Shown: piece after piece, positions 1 to 6,756 of the stretch
How positions within the stretch are numbered: position 1 is the first letter of the stretch
Layout of the letters: each line of letters begins with the position of its first letter
Origin: CAZOZZ01 sp965262425
GTDB taxonomy: Bacteria; Acidobacteriota; Terriglobia; 20CM-2-55-15
Assembly: GCA_965262425.1 (NCBI GenBank)
Contig: OZ253536.1
Span: 3,844,001-3,908,000 of the forward strand
Length of the DNA: 64,000 bases
Direction: 5' to 3'
Made by a program: the position numbers and the translations under genes
Notes under the pieces: model-generated
What the model was told of the DNA's origin: nothing
The model's database searches: none
Seen by the model: only the letters and a program-made list of their open reading frames with translations

Positions 1-157
1 TCGTTGTGGCAGGGTAAGCACCCCCAAAGACCGTCCGCTCTATAACCTCGAAGTCAGTGCGCTCCTGCCCGTTGGGCAGTTCACGCTTAAACAGGGTCCG
101 GTCTTCAGATACTTCATCATCGTCATCGAAGTCATCCAACAGCTCATCGAAGTCCAT
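1..157 (-). CDS. Acidic protein, N-terminal part, runs off the window
   Basis: An ATG at 157 opens a frame that continues to the window edge, giving about 52 codons. The start is very acidic (MDFDELLDDFDDDDEVSED) and is followed by a mixed segment containing NGQERTDFEVIERTVFGG. A GAGG lies 5 nt before the ATG. The gene begins 21 nt after the preceding acidic gene stops and is read in the same direction, so it is probably the last visible member of the ubiquitin-like operon. No family was recognised. An acidic start of this kind could be a protein-interaction tail. Confidence 0.55.
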   Translation of the reverse strand, partial: MDFDELLDDFDDDDEVSEDRTLFKRELPNGQERTDFEVIERTVFGGAYPATT

Positions 158-177
158 GTATGCCTCGTCTGTTTTGG

Positions 178-804
178 CTAGAAGCCCATCGGCCCTGGCG
201 GAAACAGAGGGCTCATCAGCGGGTCGTCAAGACGGCGCTCAAGATCAAGGGGCTCTGGCTCGGGTTCTGTAGGATGAGGATCGAGAGGTTCAGGATCGAT
301 AGGTTCTGCAAGTGCAGGAGCTTTGGAGTCTGCAAATCCAATTTCAACGGTGACATCAGCAAGCGTCAGCGGCAACTCCGTGTCTTGCATCAACCGTTCC
401 GCCAATCCTGAATCCAAATCAATTGAGTCCCGTGCTTCCTCGATAGCTTCAAAAATTTCTACGTCTGCCTGCTGAACATCGGCATCCTCGAAGAACACAG
501 GTTCTGCATCCAGGACAAGATGTGGCATGAACGGCTCCCGTGCCGGCGAACCGCTTAAATCAATCACTTCAACGCCAACGTTAGCTTCTGGAATCTCATA
601 CCCGTTAGGAGGCTCTATGTATCCGCTGTCATCGGGATAATGTGATTGAACGGGCTCCACATAAGGCTCTGATACCTCAGATGGCTGAAGCGTACATGGA
701 CTGGGTGTTGTCAGCAGACCTGGCTTCCAAAGCCGCAGTTTTCTGGCAATGCTGTCGACGGAATAACGCCGTAAGTTGTCGCGCTGTGTTGCCGGAAAGT
801 ACAC
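178..804 (-). CDS. Acidic, proline-rich protein of the Ubl operon, unknown function
   Basis: 208 aa from a GTG at 804, chosen because AGGAG stands about 9 nt upstream and no better start exists. The N-terminus is basic (about residues 8-30). The rest is acidic, and the C-terminal third is a low-complexity Pro/Glu/Asp stretch of the PEPEPLDLE type. No signal peptide or membrane segment is visible. It follows the 83-aa gene and precedes another acidic gene on the same strand. By context it could be a structural partner or a substrate of the ubiquitin-like system upstream, but that is inference only. No family was recognised. Confidence 0.6.
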   Translation of the reverse strand: MYFPATQRDNLRRYSVDSIARKLRLWKPGLLTTPSPCTLQPSEVSEPYVEPVQSHYPDDSGYIEPPNGYEIPEANVGVEVIDLSGSPAREPFMPHLVLDAEPVFFEDADVQQADVEIFEAIEEARDSIDLDSGLAERLMQDTELPLTLADVTVEIGFADSKAPALAEPIDPEPLDPHPTEPEPEPLDLERRLDDPLMSPLFPPGPMGF

Positions 805-861
805 CGATTTGTTCTCCTATCTGACACTACGGCTTTTCTTAAACCAGAGTTCGGCGGTTGT

Positions 862-1113
862 TCAACGAGTCACTTCCTGTAGCCTCTGTTCCATCTCAAC
901 GAAGGCTGTCCAGGTCTTGTCGTTCGCTGAAATCAGCGCCTGTCTAACGGGCTCTGGTATCTCGCCATTGGTTTCGATAATCAGCTGATTCAGAATCCGG
1001 TTGAGCGATCTCAATGGATCGTTAGTGTCGAGCAGTGGCTTCGCACGGCGATTGGTTTTCTTGGCACTCTGCGTGTCCTTAACACCAGTTCCTTTTCCAG
1101 TCTTGCCTTCCAT
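862..1113 (-). CDS. Small protein with basic head and helical tail, unknown
   Basis: 83 aa. AAGGAG lies about 9 nt before the ATG at 1113, a convincing start. Residues 1-27 are rich in Lys, Gly, Thr and Arg (GKTGKGTGVKDTQSAKKTNR) and look disordered. Residues about 30-83 look helical and amphipathic (PLRSLNRILNQLIIE ... AFVEMEQRLQEVTR). It sits between the tiny membrane proteins and the acidic protein in the same operon. Lys-rich flexible tails are plausible acceptors for isopeptide modification, but nothing here shows this. No family was recognised. Confidence 0.6.
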   Translation of the reverse strand: MEGKTGKGTGVKDTQSAKKTNRRAKPLLDTNDPLRSLNRILNQLIIETNGEIPEPVRQALISANDKTWTAFVEMEQRLQEVTR

Positions 1114-1152
1114 TGACTTGTCTCCTTTTGCGGGTTGCGGCCAGAATTTTGC

Positions 1153-1293
1153 TCACTGATTCGCGCTCATGACCAACGCGACAATCAGAAAGATGACAAT
1201 GAGCCAGCCGAGACTGACGCTTCTGTCCTCTTCGGTTTCGGTTATTCGGTATTTGTGTGTAATCCTGTCTTTGTCGTCGTAATGCGATTTCAT
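1153..1293 (-). CDS. 46-aa single-span membrane protein
   Basis: ATG at 1293 with GGAG 7 nt upstream; TGA at 1155-1153. The N-terminal half is charged (MKSHYDDKDRITHKYRITET ... EEDRS) and the C-terminal half is one hydrophobic helix (LGWLIVIFLIVALVM) followed by SANQ. The layout matches the gene just upstream (1311-1454): charged soluble head, then an acidic Asp/Glu/Ser turn, then a terminal helix. The two look like paralogues. It is very likely tail-anchored in the inner membrane with the head in the cytoplasm. Its place inside the ubiquitin-like operon suggests a membrane adaptor or substrate; this is inference. Confidence 0.65.
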   Translation of the reverse strand: MKSHYDDKDRITHKYRITETEEDRSVSLGWLIVIFLIVALVMSANQ

Positions 1294-1310
1294 GTCGAAT
1301 CTCCGTTGGC

Positions 1311-1454
1311 TTAGCCGCTTATGCCGCTGAACAGCAGCCCGATCAGGAAAAGAATGAAGAGAAACTTAATGAAGGCGCTTCCGTCGTCCTCTTTGACTTT
1401 CTTGACCTTGATGTCGTGCTCCACTTCCCAATGCTCGTTGTTGTTGTGTCCCAT
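1311..1454 (-). CDS. 47-aa single-span membrane protein, paralogue of the next gene
   Basis: ATG at 1454 preceded by GGAGGCAAGGAG; TAA at 1313-1311. The head is hydrophilic (GHNNNEHWEVEHDIKVKKVK, then EDDGS) and the tail is a single hydrophobic helix (FIKFLFILFLIGLLF) ending SGISG. Both the size and the pattern resemble the following 46-aa gene. It begins 52 nt after the ubiquitin-like gene, across a GC-rich hairpin. Two strong Shine-Dalgarno sites in a row argue that these tiny frames are translated. No named family was recognised. Confidence 0.65.
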   Translation of the reverse strand: MGHNNNEHWEVEHDIKVKKVKEDDGSAFIKFLFILFLIGLLFSGISG

Positions 1455-1479
1455 TTCTCCTTGCCTCCAAAGAAATGCA

Positions 1480-1498
1480 GGGAGGCGCGAAGCCTCCC
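1480..1498 (-). promoter_or_regulatory. Intergenic hairpin between the Ubl gene and the tiny membrane genes
   Basis: A perfect 7-bp GC-rich stem (GGGAGGC / GCCTCCC) with a 5-nt loop. On the transcribed strand it is not followed by a T-run, so it is a weak terminator at most. An mRNA processing or stability element that sets different levels for the flanking genes is equally possible. Confidence 0.4.
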
Positions 1499-1505
1499 CA
1501 CCGTG

Positions 1506-1715
1506 CTAGTTCACGTACTTGTCGGCCTTCTTGTCGAAGATGACTTTGTCGCCGTCTTTAACGACGTAGTCTTCGCCGACTTCCTTGCCGTTGACCTTGG
1601 CGAACGAGTCATCGCCAATGTTGAAAACGCTGGCATACGTGGAACGGATATCGCTAACCGTCCGGCCGTCCAGCTCAGCCGTCTCGACATCCGTCCCGTT
1701 GACTACAGTGACCAT
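1506..1715 (-). CDS. Ubiquitin-like beta-grasp protein (PRTRC-C/ThiS-like)
   Basis: 69 aa. AGGAGG lies 7 nt before the ATG at 1715. The size, the hydrophobic pattern and the order of segments (VTVVNG ... GRTVSDIRSTYASVF ... AKVNGKEV ... DYVVKDGDKVIF) fit the small beta-grasp proteins of PRTRC and phage ubiquitin-like operons, where a TV-x-(E/D)-(I/V)-R helix is followed by VNG and DGD turns. There is no C-terminal Gly-Gly: the chain ends ADKYVN. It may therefore need trimming, conjugate by another route, or act non-covalently. It lies directly after the E1-like gene and in one operon with JAB and E2-like genes, which strongly supports the call. Confidence 0.7.
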   Translation of the reverse strand: MVTVVNGTDVETAELDGRTVSDIRSTYASVFNIGDDSFAKVNGKEVGEDYVVKDGDKVIFDKKADKYVN

Positions 1716-1727
1716 CGCTTACCTCCT

Positions 1728-2474
1728 CTATTCGTGTTTGATTGAAATCCATTTCTCTGTGCGACACTTGCCGTTGCCGATGTCGTACCAGAGCTCGCAA
1801 TAAGGAAACGAAGCCAGATGGCCTGCCGACTCAAGTTTCCAGATCTTGTAGAAGGCGTTCAGCAGGAGCGTGGACGTGGTAAGCATCGTGAACGGCTGAA
1901 ACCTCTCACTCTGCCCGAGGTTCTCCACGCATCCATCGCGCCTAAGAAGCCGTCTCGCCGGCGATTCGTCAGTTGGGTTTCTGATCTCCCGGCAATACGA
2001 CGAAAACGGAGGAGTTATGTCTGCGTGTTTCCTGCGAATATGGACAAGCACCCTGAGTTGGTCCTCGTTTGTTCCGCCGCATAGGACCGTTGTCGATTCC
2101 AGGCTGCCCGCGTACTCGTCAACGAGCTTTCGCGTATCGTTGTTGTCTACCTGCAGAAACACAACATCTTCCGGCTGAATCAGTTCCTGAACAGCGATCA
2201 CCTCGTCCGTAGTCCTAGGACCGACATACCTCGGGATTGCCGCTACCTTCAGCTCGGGAAACGTGCTTCGCAGATACTCAGCCTCTATACGAGCTTTGTT
2301 GCTCGGCAGCTCAAAATGCTCATGGTCACGCTGCCGGAATTCGTACACCCCGCCGTCTGCGATTACGATTTCGCTACTTGACATGTAGTACGAGAGAAAA
2401 AAGGCCAGGATTCTTGGCGTAAGCCAGCCGCCGCCTACACCAAGAAAGACAAATCGTCCGTATTTGGTCGTCAT
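1728..2474 (-). CDS. ThiF/E1-like adenylyltransferase of a PRTRC-like Ubl system
   Basis: 248 aa. Expected role: adenylate the C-terminus of the small ubiquitin-like partner. The N-terminus carries the Rossmann nucleotide loop GVGGGW (residues 12-17), then a strand ending IVIADGG (D40), an Arg-rich EFRQRD segment (44-50), a lysine at 60 and VDNNDTR at 109-115. These match the Gly-rich loop, Asp, Arg, Lys and Asp of ThiF/MoeB/E1 enzymes. Cysteines at 132, 161 and 182 are candidates for thioester or metal roles; there is no CxxC zinc pair. Its ATG overlaps the JAB stop (ATGA), and AGGAGG sits inside the JAB 3' end, so translation is coupled. Confidence 0.8.
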   Translation of the reverse strand: MTTKYGRFVFLGVGGGWLTPRILAFFLSYYMSSSEIVIADGGVYEFRQRDHEHFELPSNKARIEAEYLRSTFPELKVAAIPRYVGPRTTDEVIAVQELIQPEDVVFLQVDNNDTRKLVDEYAGSLESTTVLCGGTNEDQLRVLVHIRRKHADITPPFSSYCREIRNPTDESPARRLLRRDGCVENLGQSERFQPFTMLTTSTLLLNAFYKIWKLESAGHLASFPYCELWYDIGNGKCRTEKWISIKHE

Positions 2475-3133
2475 AGAAACCTCCTAAAAAGCCTGTCGAC
2501 AACGCCCTGGTTCTGCGGTGGATCGACTTTGGTTATCCAATCCGAGTCGAAGCCGAAGTCCAGTTCCATTACATCTTGGGGATTCAGTTTCTTCCGCCTT
2601 CCTTTGACGACGAGGCTGGCAGTAAAGTCCGGAATACGCGCGTTGAGATTTCCGACGACGATATGGAGCCCGTCACTGGACTTTTCGTCCTCAAGGTCGC
2701 CGTTGGAATGGAAGCTCTTGCAGGTGTGCGAGTGTATATCCCCCATCACCAAGCAGTCTGTAGGCAGGTCCGGATCAGACTTCGCGTGAACGTGTCCAGG
2801 GTGGTTCTTCTGCGGCGGGCACCATAAACTTACTTTCATGCTTTCCGGATCCAGTAGAATCCAGAGAAAGCCTTCGGTCCCGTGTGTCTTGTACACTTCC
2901 CGGAAGAACGTCACGGCTTTGTACATCCAGAAAAACGAAATCTTTATGTCCTTCAGCTCGAGCGTTTCCGTCATAGGCTCCAGCATTAGTTCCGGTCCGG
3001 GCTCGACCTTAACGACAGCCCTGAACGCGGCGTTGTCCTTAGCGAGAAACAGTCCGTTAGCTCCCAGGATGTACTGGAATCGCTTTTCCTGAAGGGGCTC
3101 AAAGCCTTTGCTGTTGAGATGTATTTCGTGCAT
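2471..3133 (-). CDS. JAB/MPN (JAMM) metallopeptidase, PRTRC-A-like deubiquitinase homologue
   Basis: 220 aa from the ATG at 3133, which overlaps the stop of the E2-like gene (TAATG) and has GGGAGG just upstream. The JAMM signature is visible: a Glu at about 88 (TEGFL), then GDIHSHTCKSFHSNGDLEDE (131-150) with H134, H136, S143 and D146 as zinc ligands and catalytic residues. The spacing between HxH and Ser is one residue shorter than in most JAB domains. Expected role: isopeptidase or processing peptidase for the ubiquitin-like partner. About 125 residues precede the motif, as in PRTRC-A-type proteins. Confidence 0.8.
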   Translation of the reverse strand: MHEIHLNSKGFEPLQEKRFQYILGANGLFLAKDNAAFRAVVKVEPGPELMLEPMTETLELKDIKISFFWMYKAVTFFREVYKTHGTEGFLWILLDPESMKVSLWCPPQKNHPGHVHAKSDPDLPTDCLVMGDIHSHTCKSFHSNGDLEDEKSSDGLHIVVGNLNARIPDFTASLVVKGRRKKLNPQDVMELDFGFDSDWITKVDPPQNQGVVDRLFRRFL

Positions 3134-3867
3134 TAGTCCTCCCGTTTGAGAAAGTCCGACACTGTTCCTGCAAAGTCCCATGTGATGCTGCGAATGAAGC
3201 CGGGGTTGCGGCGGCTTGCCCCTTCCCAAGCGGCAGGACTCGCCAAGGCTGTGTGCAGCGACGCACCGGCCACGATGAGTCGCTCCATCATGTGGTTAGT
3301 GAAATGTGTCCTGTTCCAGAACCAGTCGAGCACTGCGTCCGCCTTGGCGACTGCGCTGTCGAGGCGGACGGTCTCCCGTGTCAACTGGTCATGCGAAACG
3401 CTGTTCCCGATGCACACGCTGCCTGATTCAAAGGTGTTCGGCAGCACGGTGTGGTACAGAGGTGTGTCCTCTCCTCGATAGGGGCCGTCGAGGAAAAAAG
3501 AGAGTATTTCTTCGAACGCTCCTCGGTAGAGCAGGACGATGAACAGCATGTAGGGCAGACTAACGACGTAGTCGGCGCATCGCCCGTTGACATTCCACTT
3601 AGTGCGCCGCAATTGTGCAGGCTGTTCGACCAGCAAGTAGATACGCCCACGGACATCGCCCACCGCCTTCACGATCTTGAAACGCTCAGGCTTCCTTGGA
3701 TTCCTACGCCGGTTCTGCCCCGGCCAACCGACGACGACCGTGCGCACCGGCGGTGCCGCCGGATTCTGCCCTGGATTCATTGCGCTCACAATCTTTGTCC
3801 GCAGCTCCCGTACAATCGCTTGCCAGGATTGCTCAAGTTCATTGAGGATGGTGCTAATTTGCTTCAT
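3133..3867 (-). CDS. E2-like protein resembling PRTRC-system protein B
   Basis: 244 aa from the ATG at 3867, which overlaps the stop of a 30-aa ORF (ATGA). The C-terminal half contains LYHTVLPNTFESGSVCIGN (137-155); the G-x-V-C-x-G-N turn after a 'PL(Y/F)..PLPN' strand resembles PRTRC-B and related prokaryotic E2-like families, making C152 the candidate thioester cysteine. Residues 60-110 form an alternating strand region (RGRIYLLVEQ ... DYVVSLPYMLF). No HPN motif of eukaryotic E2s is present. A longer frame reaches a GTG at 3975, but the AGGAGG there serves the small ORF. The call rests partly on the JAB, ThiF and Ubl neighbours. Confidence 0.6.
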   Translation of the reverse strand: MKQISTILNELEQSWQAIVRELRTKIVSAMNPGQNPAAPPVRTVVVGWPGQNRRRNPRKPERFKIVKAVGDVRGRIYLLVEQPAQLRRTKWNVNGRCADYVVSLPYMLFIVLLYRGAFEEILSFFLDGPYRGEDTPLYHTVLPNTFESGSVCIGNSVSHDQLTRETVRLDSAVAKADAVLDWFWNRTHFTNHMMERLIVAGASLHTALASPAAWEGASRRNPGFIRSITWDFAGTVSDFLKRED

Positions 3868-3956
3868 AGATTCCGCTCGAACGCTTCGATGAATCTGCCA
3901 TCTCGTTTCTTGGCGTTGGGAATCGCCAATGTTCTCTCGTCGATCGGCTTGTCCAT
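3864..3956 (-). CDS. 30-aa ORF translationally coupled to the E2-like gene
   Basis: ATG at 3956 with a perfect AGGAGG 5 nt upstream, the strongest ribosome site in this stretch. The product begins MDKPIDERTLAIPNAKKRDG and ends RFIEAFERNL; it is charged and probably helical. Its TGA overlaps the E2-like ATG as ATGA. It could be a leader peptide whose only job is coupling, or a genuine tiny component or substrate. No homologue was recognised. Confidence 0.5.
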   Translation of the reverse strand: MDKPIDERTLAIPNAKKRDGRFIEAFERNL

Positions 3957-4074
3957 GACGACCTCCTAGGGACACACGAGATTCATTGCTTTGTCTGAAG
4001 CCTCGGAAGGGTGGAATCAGCAGTCAGAGCTGTGGTAACGTGATGCTCGTGTGGGCCTTCCGAAAGCCTGCGCT

Positions 4075-4134
4075 TCACCAGAGCCAGCAGTCGTCCAGAC
4101 CCGCGAAGTCAAAGGCGGCAGTTGGCTCTGGCAT
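4075..4134 (-). CDS. Possible 19-aa ORF after alkB
   Basis: ATG at 4134 lies 6 nt after the dioxygenase TAA, with GAGGAA between them. It encodes MPEPTAAFDFAGLDDCWLW. The only support is the spacing and the purine-rich site; it may be chance. Between it and the 30-aa ORF (3957-4074) nothing recognisable was seen. Confidence 0.2.
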   Translation of the reverse strand: MPEPTAAFDFAGLDDCWLW

Positions 4135-4140
4135 TTCCTC

Positions 4141-4734
4141 TTAATCGATATCGTGTGGCGTTTCCTTGCTCTCCTTTAGTGTCCGCATTGTGATTGAATA
4201 CCGAGTCGCTTTTACAACTGGAATTCCATGCAAATAGTTCCACCGTGCTGGCCCTTCGAGTACCATCAGGCTTCTGCGTTCCAAATGGAGTGGCCACATT
4301 GTTCCCTTCCGTTCTAAGCTGAACGTCATCACGCAGTCTGACGCCAGAGAGATTCCGCAGATTGGTTGGCCAAATGCTATTGGTGAATCGATGTGCTGGC
4401 CGAAAGCGGCGCCTGGCCCGTAGAGGGTCGCCATCACTTGCTGAAATCCTGCCGGTTCTATCCCGACAACCTCAGCACAGCGCGCTCGGAACGGCTCCAG
4501 AAAAGCTGCCAGCGGAGCACCTGGCGACGCCGTCTTCTTGTCCCTGTCGTAATCGTGGATGTAGTCGATCTCCCGGCGCTTTAGGAAAGGGCCGCGTTTT
4601 TTATGGAGTCCCTTTCTGTCCCAATCCAGCTTCTCCAGTTCCTCTATCAGCTGCTGCTCTTCCGTAACCTGAACAAAGTCCCGGAAATACCGTAGGCCTG
4701 GAATTTGTAAAGCTTGACCTCCTTCTTGAATCAT
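4141..4734 (-). CDS. AlkB-like 2-oxoglutarate/Fe(II) dioxygenase
   Basis: 197 aa. AlkB-family enzymes oxidatively demethylate alkylated bases in DNA or RNA. Ligands are visible: HID (H114, D116) after ATLYGPGAAFGQ, the distal His in NYLHGIP (H169), and the 2-oxoglutarate Arg in RYSITMR (R178). GPARW before the distal His is also typical of the family. The ATG at 4734 is preferred to an in-frame start at 4788 because AAAGGAG stands 8 nt upstream and the shorter frame begins just past the radical SAM stop (4739). The gene is compact for the family and probably co-transcribed with the radical SAM gene. Confidence 0.85.
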   Translation of the reverse strand: MIQEGGQALQIPGLRYFRDFVQVTEEQQLIEELEKLDWDRKGLHKKRGPFLKRREIDYIHDYDRDKKTASPGAPLAAFLEPFRARCAEVVGIEPAGFQQVMATLYGPGAAFGQHIDSPIAFGQPICGISLASDCVMTFSLERKGTMWPLHLERRSLMVLEGPARWNYLHGIPVVKATRYSITMRTLKESKETPHDID

Positions 4735-4738
4735 TGAC

Positions 4739-5608
4739 TTAGCTCCTTTGAAGAAATCTTCCTGCAAACCCGTCCACATTGACGCCAACCCTGCCTGGCA
4801 TGATTTCCTGGGCGACGTCGACCATACGGTCCCGATATTCGAGTCTCACGGAGTCGGGATCCACTCGCGCCATCGCCTCGGGCAATGCTGTGTTCAATGT
4901 CCGCTTACCGGTCGATGTGCCATCTCCCTCGATGAAATGGTCAATCACAACTCCGTCCGCAACATCCGAGACTCTTCTGAAGAACTCCCGTGGGTTCTCG
5001 ATCGGCCACAGGGGCGAAACGGTTATCACCACCCGCAGCCCTGCCCGTCGCAGCGCTTCTGCGGCCTCAAAACGCTGCTCGACGGAGCTCGCAGGAGGCG
5101 GGAGGCCTGGCAGAGTATTCAGGTCGCTCTCGATCGAAATGTGAAACCGCAATCGGCACTTGCCTGCAAGCTTGGGATAGATGTACAAGTAGTCCGTTAC
5201 GAGGCTGCTGTGCGTCTGCACGATGAGAACGTCCGGCGGCCTTGCCATCATGGTCTCCAACAGCCGTCGGGTGATTCTGAACGCTCTTTCCTGTGGCAAG
5301 AACGGATCTGTGGAACTAGACATAAAGATCCCAAACTCCCCGACTGATTTCCGAGCCCAGCGCTTCTCGGTTTCGTACTGAGCGAGATAGACTTCGACTG
5401 CGTTCGTCCGCGCATCCAGGAAGCTCCCCCACGGCTGACCACGTGTCAGAAAGCGATTGCTGCGCGCGTAGCATCCAACGCCACAGGCAGCATTTCCGTA
5501 TGTGCATCCGCGATACGGCTGGAGTGAGTGCGACGACACGGTTCGCAAGAACCCGGTCGCGCGGGTCAGGATGCTTTTGACTTGCCTCTCTAATATTGTC
5601 AGCTTCAT
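4739..5608 (-). CDS. Radical SAM protein related to the spore photoproduct lyase group
   Basis: 289 aa. The N-terminus reads SLQPYRGCTYGNAACGVGCY (29-47). The PYRGC ... CYAR context is that of SPL-like radical SAM proteins, which normally have CxxxCxxC; here the cysteines are C35, C42 and C46, a CX6CX3C spacing. Later SSTDPF, RFHISIES and RVVITVSPLWP fit the SAM-binding barrel strands. The start codon follows the DUF932 stop by 1 nt (TGACATATG) and relies on coupling. Reaction unknown; pairing with an AlkB homologue suggests nucleic-acid damage reversal or modification, which is inference. Confidence 0.75.
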   Translation of the reverse strand: MKLTILERQVKSILTRATGFLRTVSSHSLQPYRGCTYGNAACGVGCYARSNRFLTRGQPWGSFLDARTNAVEVYLAQYETEKRWARKSVGEFGIFMSSSTDPFLPQERAFRITRRLLETMMARPPDVLIVQTHSSLVTDYLYIYPKLAGKCRLRFHISIESDLNTLPGLPPPASSVEQRFEAAEALRRAGLRVVITVSPLWPIENPREFFRRVSDVADGVVIDHFIEGDGTSTGKRTLNTALPEAMARVDPDSVRLEYRDRMVDVAQEIMPGRVGVNVDGFAGRFLQRS

Positions 5609-5611
5609 ATG

Positions 5612-6664
5612 TCACGCCGTAAGCAGCTGTTCGGTTGGTTCGGAAGCCCTCGGACTACTCGACAACACCGAGAAGCAACGCGAGCAGATGTGCCTTTCTT
5701 GGAATGAAAGAATCCCAGCCAATCCGGATAAGATCTGTCGCTGTCTGGTGGTCGGTTTCTCGTGATGCGTTGCCACCCTCGTGAGGGCGTTCATGATGCC
5801 AAAGAGCGAGGCTTCAGCTCCCTCTTCCTCCCAAGCTTCCAACAGGATCGGTAGGAAGATGTTGACCGACAGGCGCCCGCGCTCCAAAAAGCGCTGCAGG
5901 ATTCGCGACACTGCTTCAACCTCAATTTTGTGTGTCGGCAGGGCCCGGATTGCGTCCAGCTTCTCGTCAAGCGCGTTCCACGTACCTTGTGCCCAGTTCC
6001 TCACTTGCGCCACCTGCATCTCACGCGCGCCAGGCAGGTCCGCATCGAGCCGTCTTGTCCGAATCCCACGGCGCGCAACGCAGTCCCGTCTGGTCATGCC
6101 GTTCCGACACAGCAAGCGGAAAATAAACGTCTCAATCCAAGTCGCGTGATCGCCGATCGACGAGTGCGTAATCCGCAGACCAGCCCGAACTGCGTCGCCG
6201 GGCCTTACCTCGTTCTCGTCGACGCTCACCAGATCAAGTTGAAAGGAACCCTCCCCGACGTTCAGGTCATGCACGACGACCTTTTCGCTCGCGGCTTCGC
6301 CCACGCCGTCAAGGACAGCTCTCAGGACTTCGGTGCCCGACAGCCTAAGCAGGTTCGGTTTCTCAAGCTTCACGAGTTCCCCGTCCCGGCTGATTACTGA
6401 CACCGTGCCCTCTCCAAGCGCGCCCTTCGCCCTGTGATACTCCAGCAAGCCGCACTTCATTTCGGCATCGAGCCTGTTGAGATACCACGCTGGTGCTTTC
6501 GCTTTTTCGCAGAGGTGGGCCAGTCCAGCCTCGCCGAAACTGAAGCGACTGTCACCGGAAGTCACCGCTCCTGGCTCAAATCGAAGCGACTCGACAAGCA
6601 CGGTGGTTTCGTCGAACGCCTCGTCGCTCTCTGTGAGAACCGTCATGGCTTCGTTGATTGTCAT
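5612..6664 (-). CDS. DUF932 domain protein (phage/plasmid-type), intact copy
   Basis: 350 aa from the ATG at 6664 with AGGGAG 6 nt upstream; an upstream in-frame GTG at 6709 lacks a site. The region GLRITHSSIGDHATWIETFI followed by FRLLCRNGMTRRDC is the conserved core of DUF932 (seen as 'LTNS.vG...' and 'rlvC.NGm' in plasmid and phage homologues). Function unknown; the family is a marker of mobile elements. It is the first gene of the leftward array and is a paralogue of the split gene at 7924-11662, sharing the N-terminal RFEPGAV and SVISRDGE segments. Confidence 0.8.
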   Translation of the reverse strand: MTINEAMTVLTESDEAFDETTVLVESLRFEPGAVTSGDSRFSFGEAGLAHLCEKAKAPAWYLNRLDAEMKCGLLEYHRAKGALGEGTVSVISRDGELVKLEKPNLLRLSGTEVLRAVLDGVGEAASEKVVVHDLNVGEGSFQLDLVSVDENEVRPGDAVRAGLRITHSSIGDHATWIETFIFRLLCRNGMTRRDCVARRGIRTRRLDADLPGAREMQVAQVRNWAQGTWNALDEKLDAIRALPTHKIEVEAVSRILQRFLERGRLSVNIFLPILLEAWEEEGAEASLFGIMNALTRVATHHEKPTTRQRQILSGLAGILSFQERHICSRCFSVLSSSPRASEPTEQLLTA

Positions 6665-6756
6665 TGTCGTCTCCCTATTGCTGTCACGCGGCACACCTAT
6701 ACGTGTCATGTATTGACCGTAAGTTTTATAAGCCGAGCTATATCAGTCACTTCAGA

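Noticed and set aside
1480..1498. Intrinsic terminator ending the Ubl transcript
   Set aside because: Good stem but no following T-run, and the next gene has its own strong ribosome site 26 nt further on; listed only as a possible processing or attenuation hairpin.
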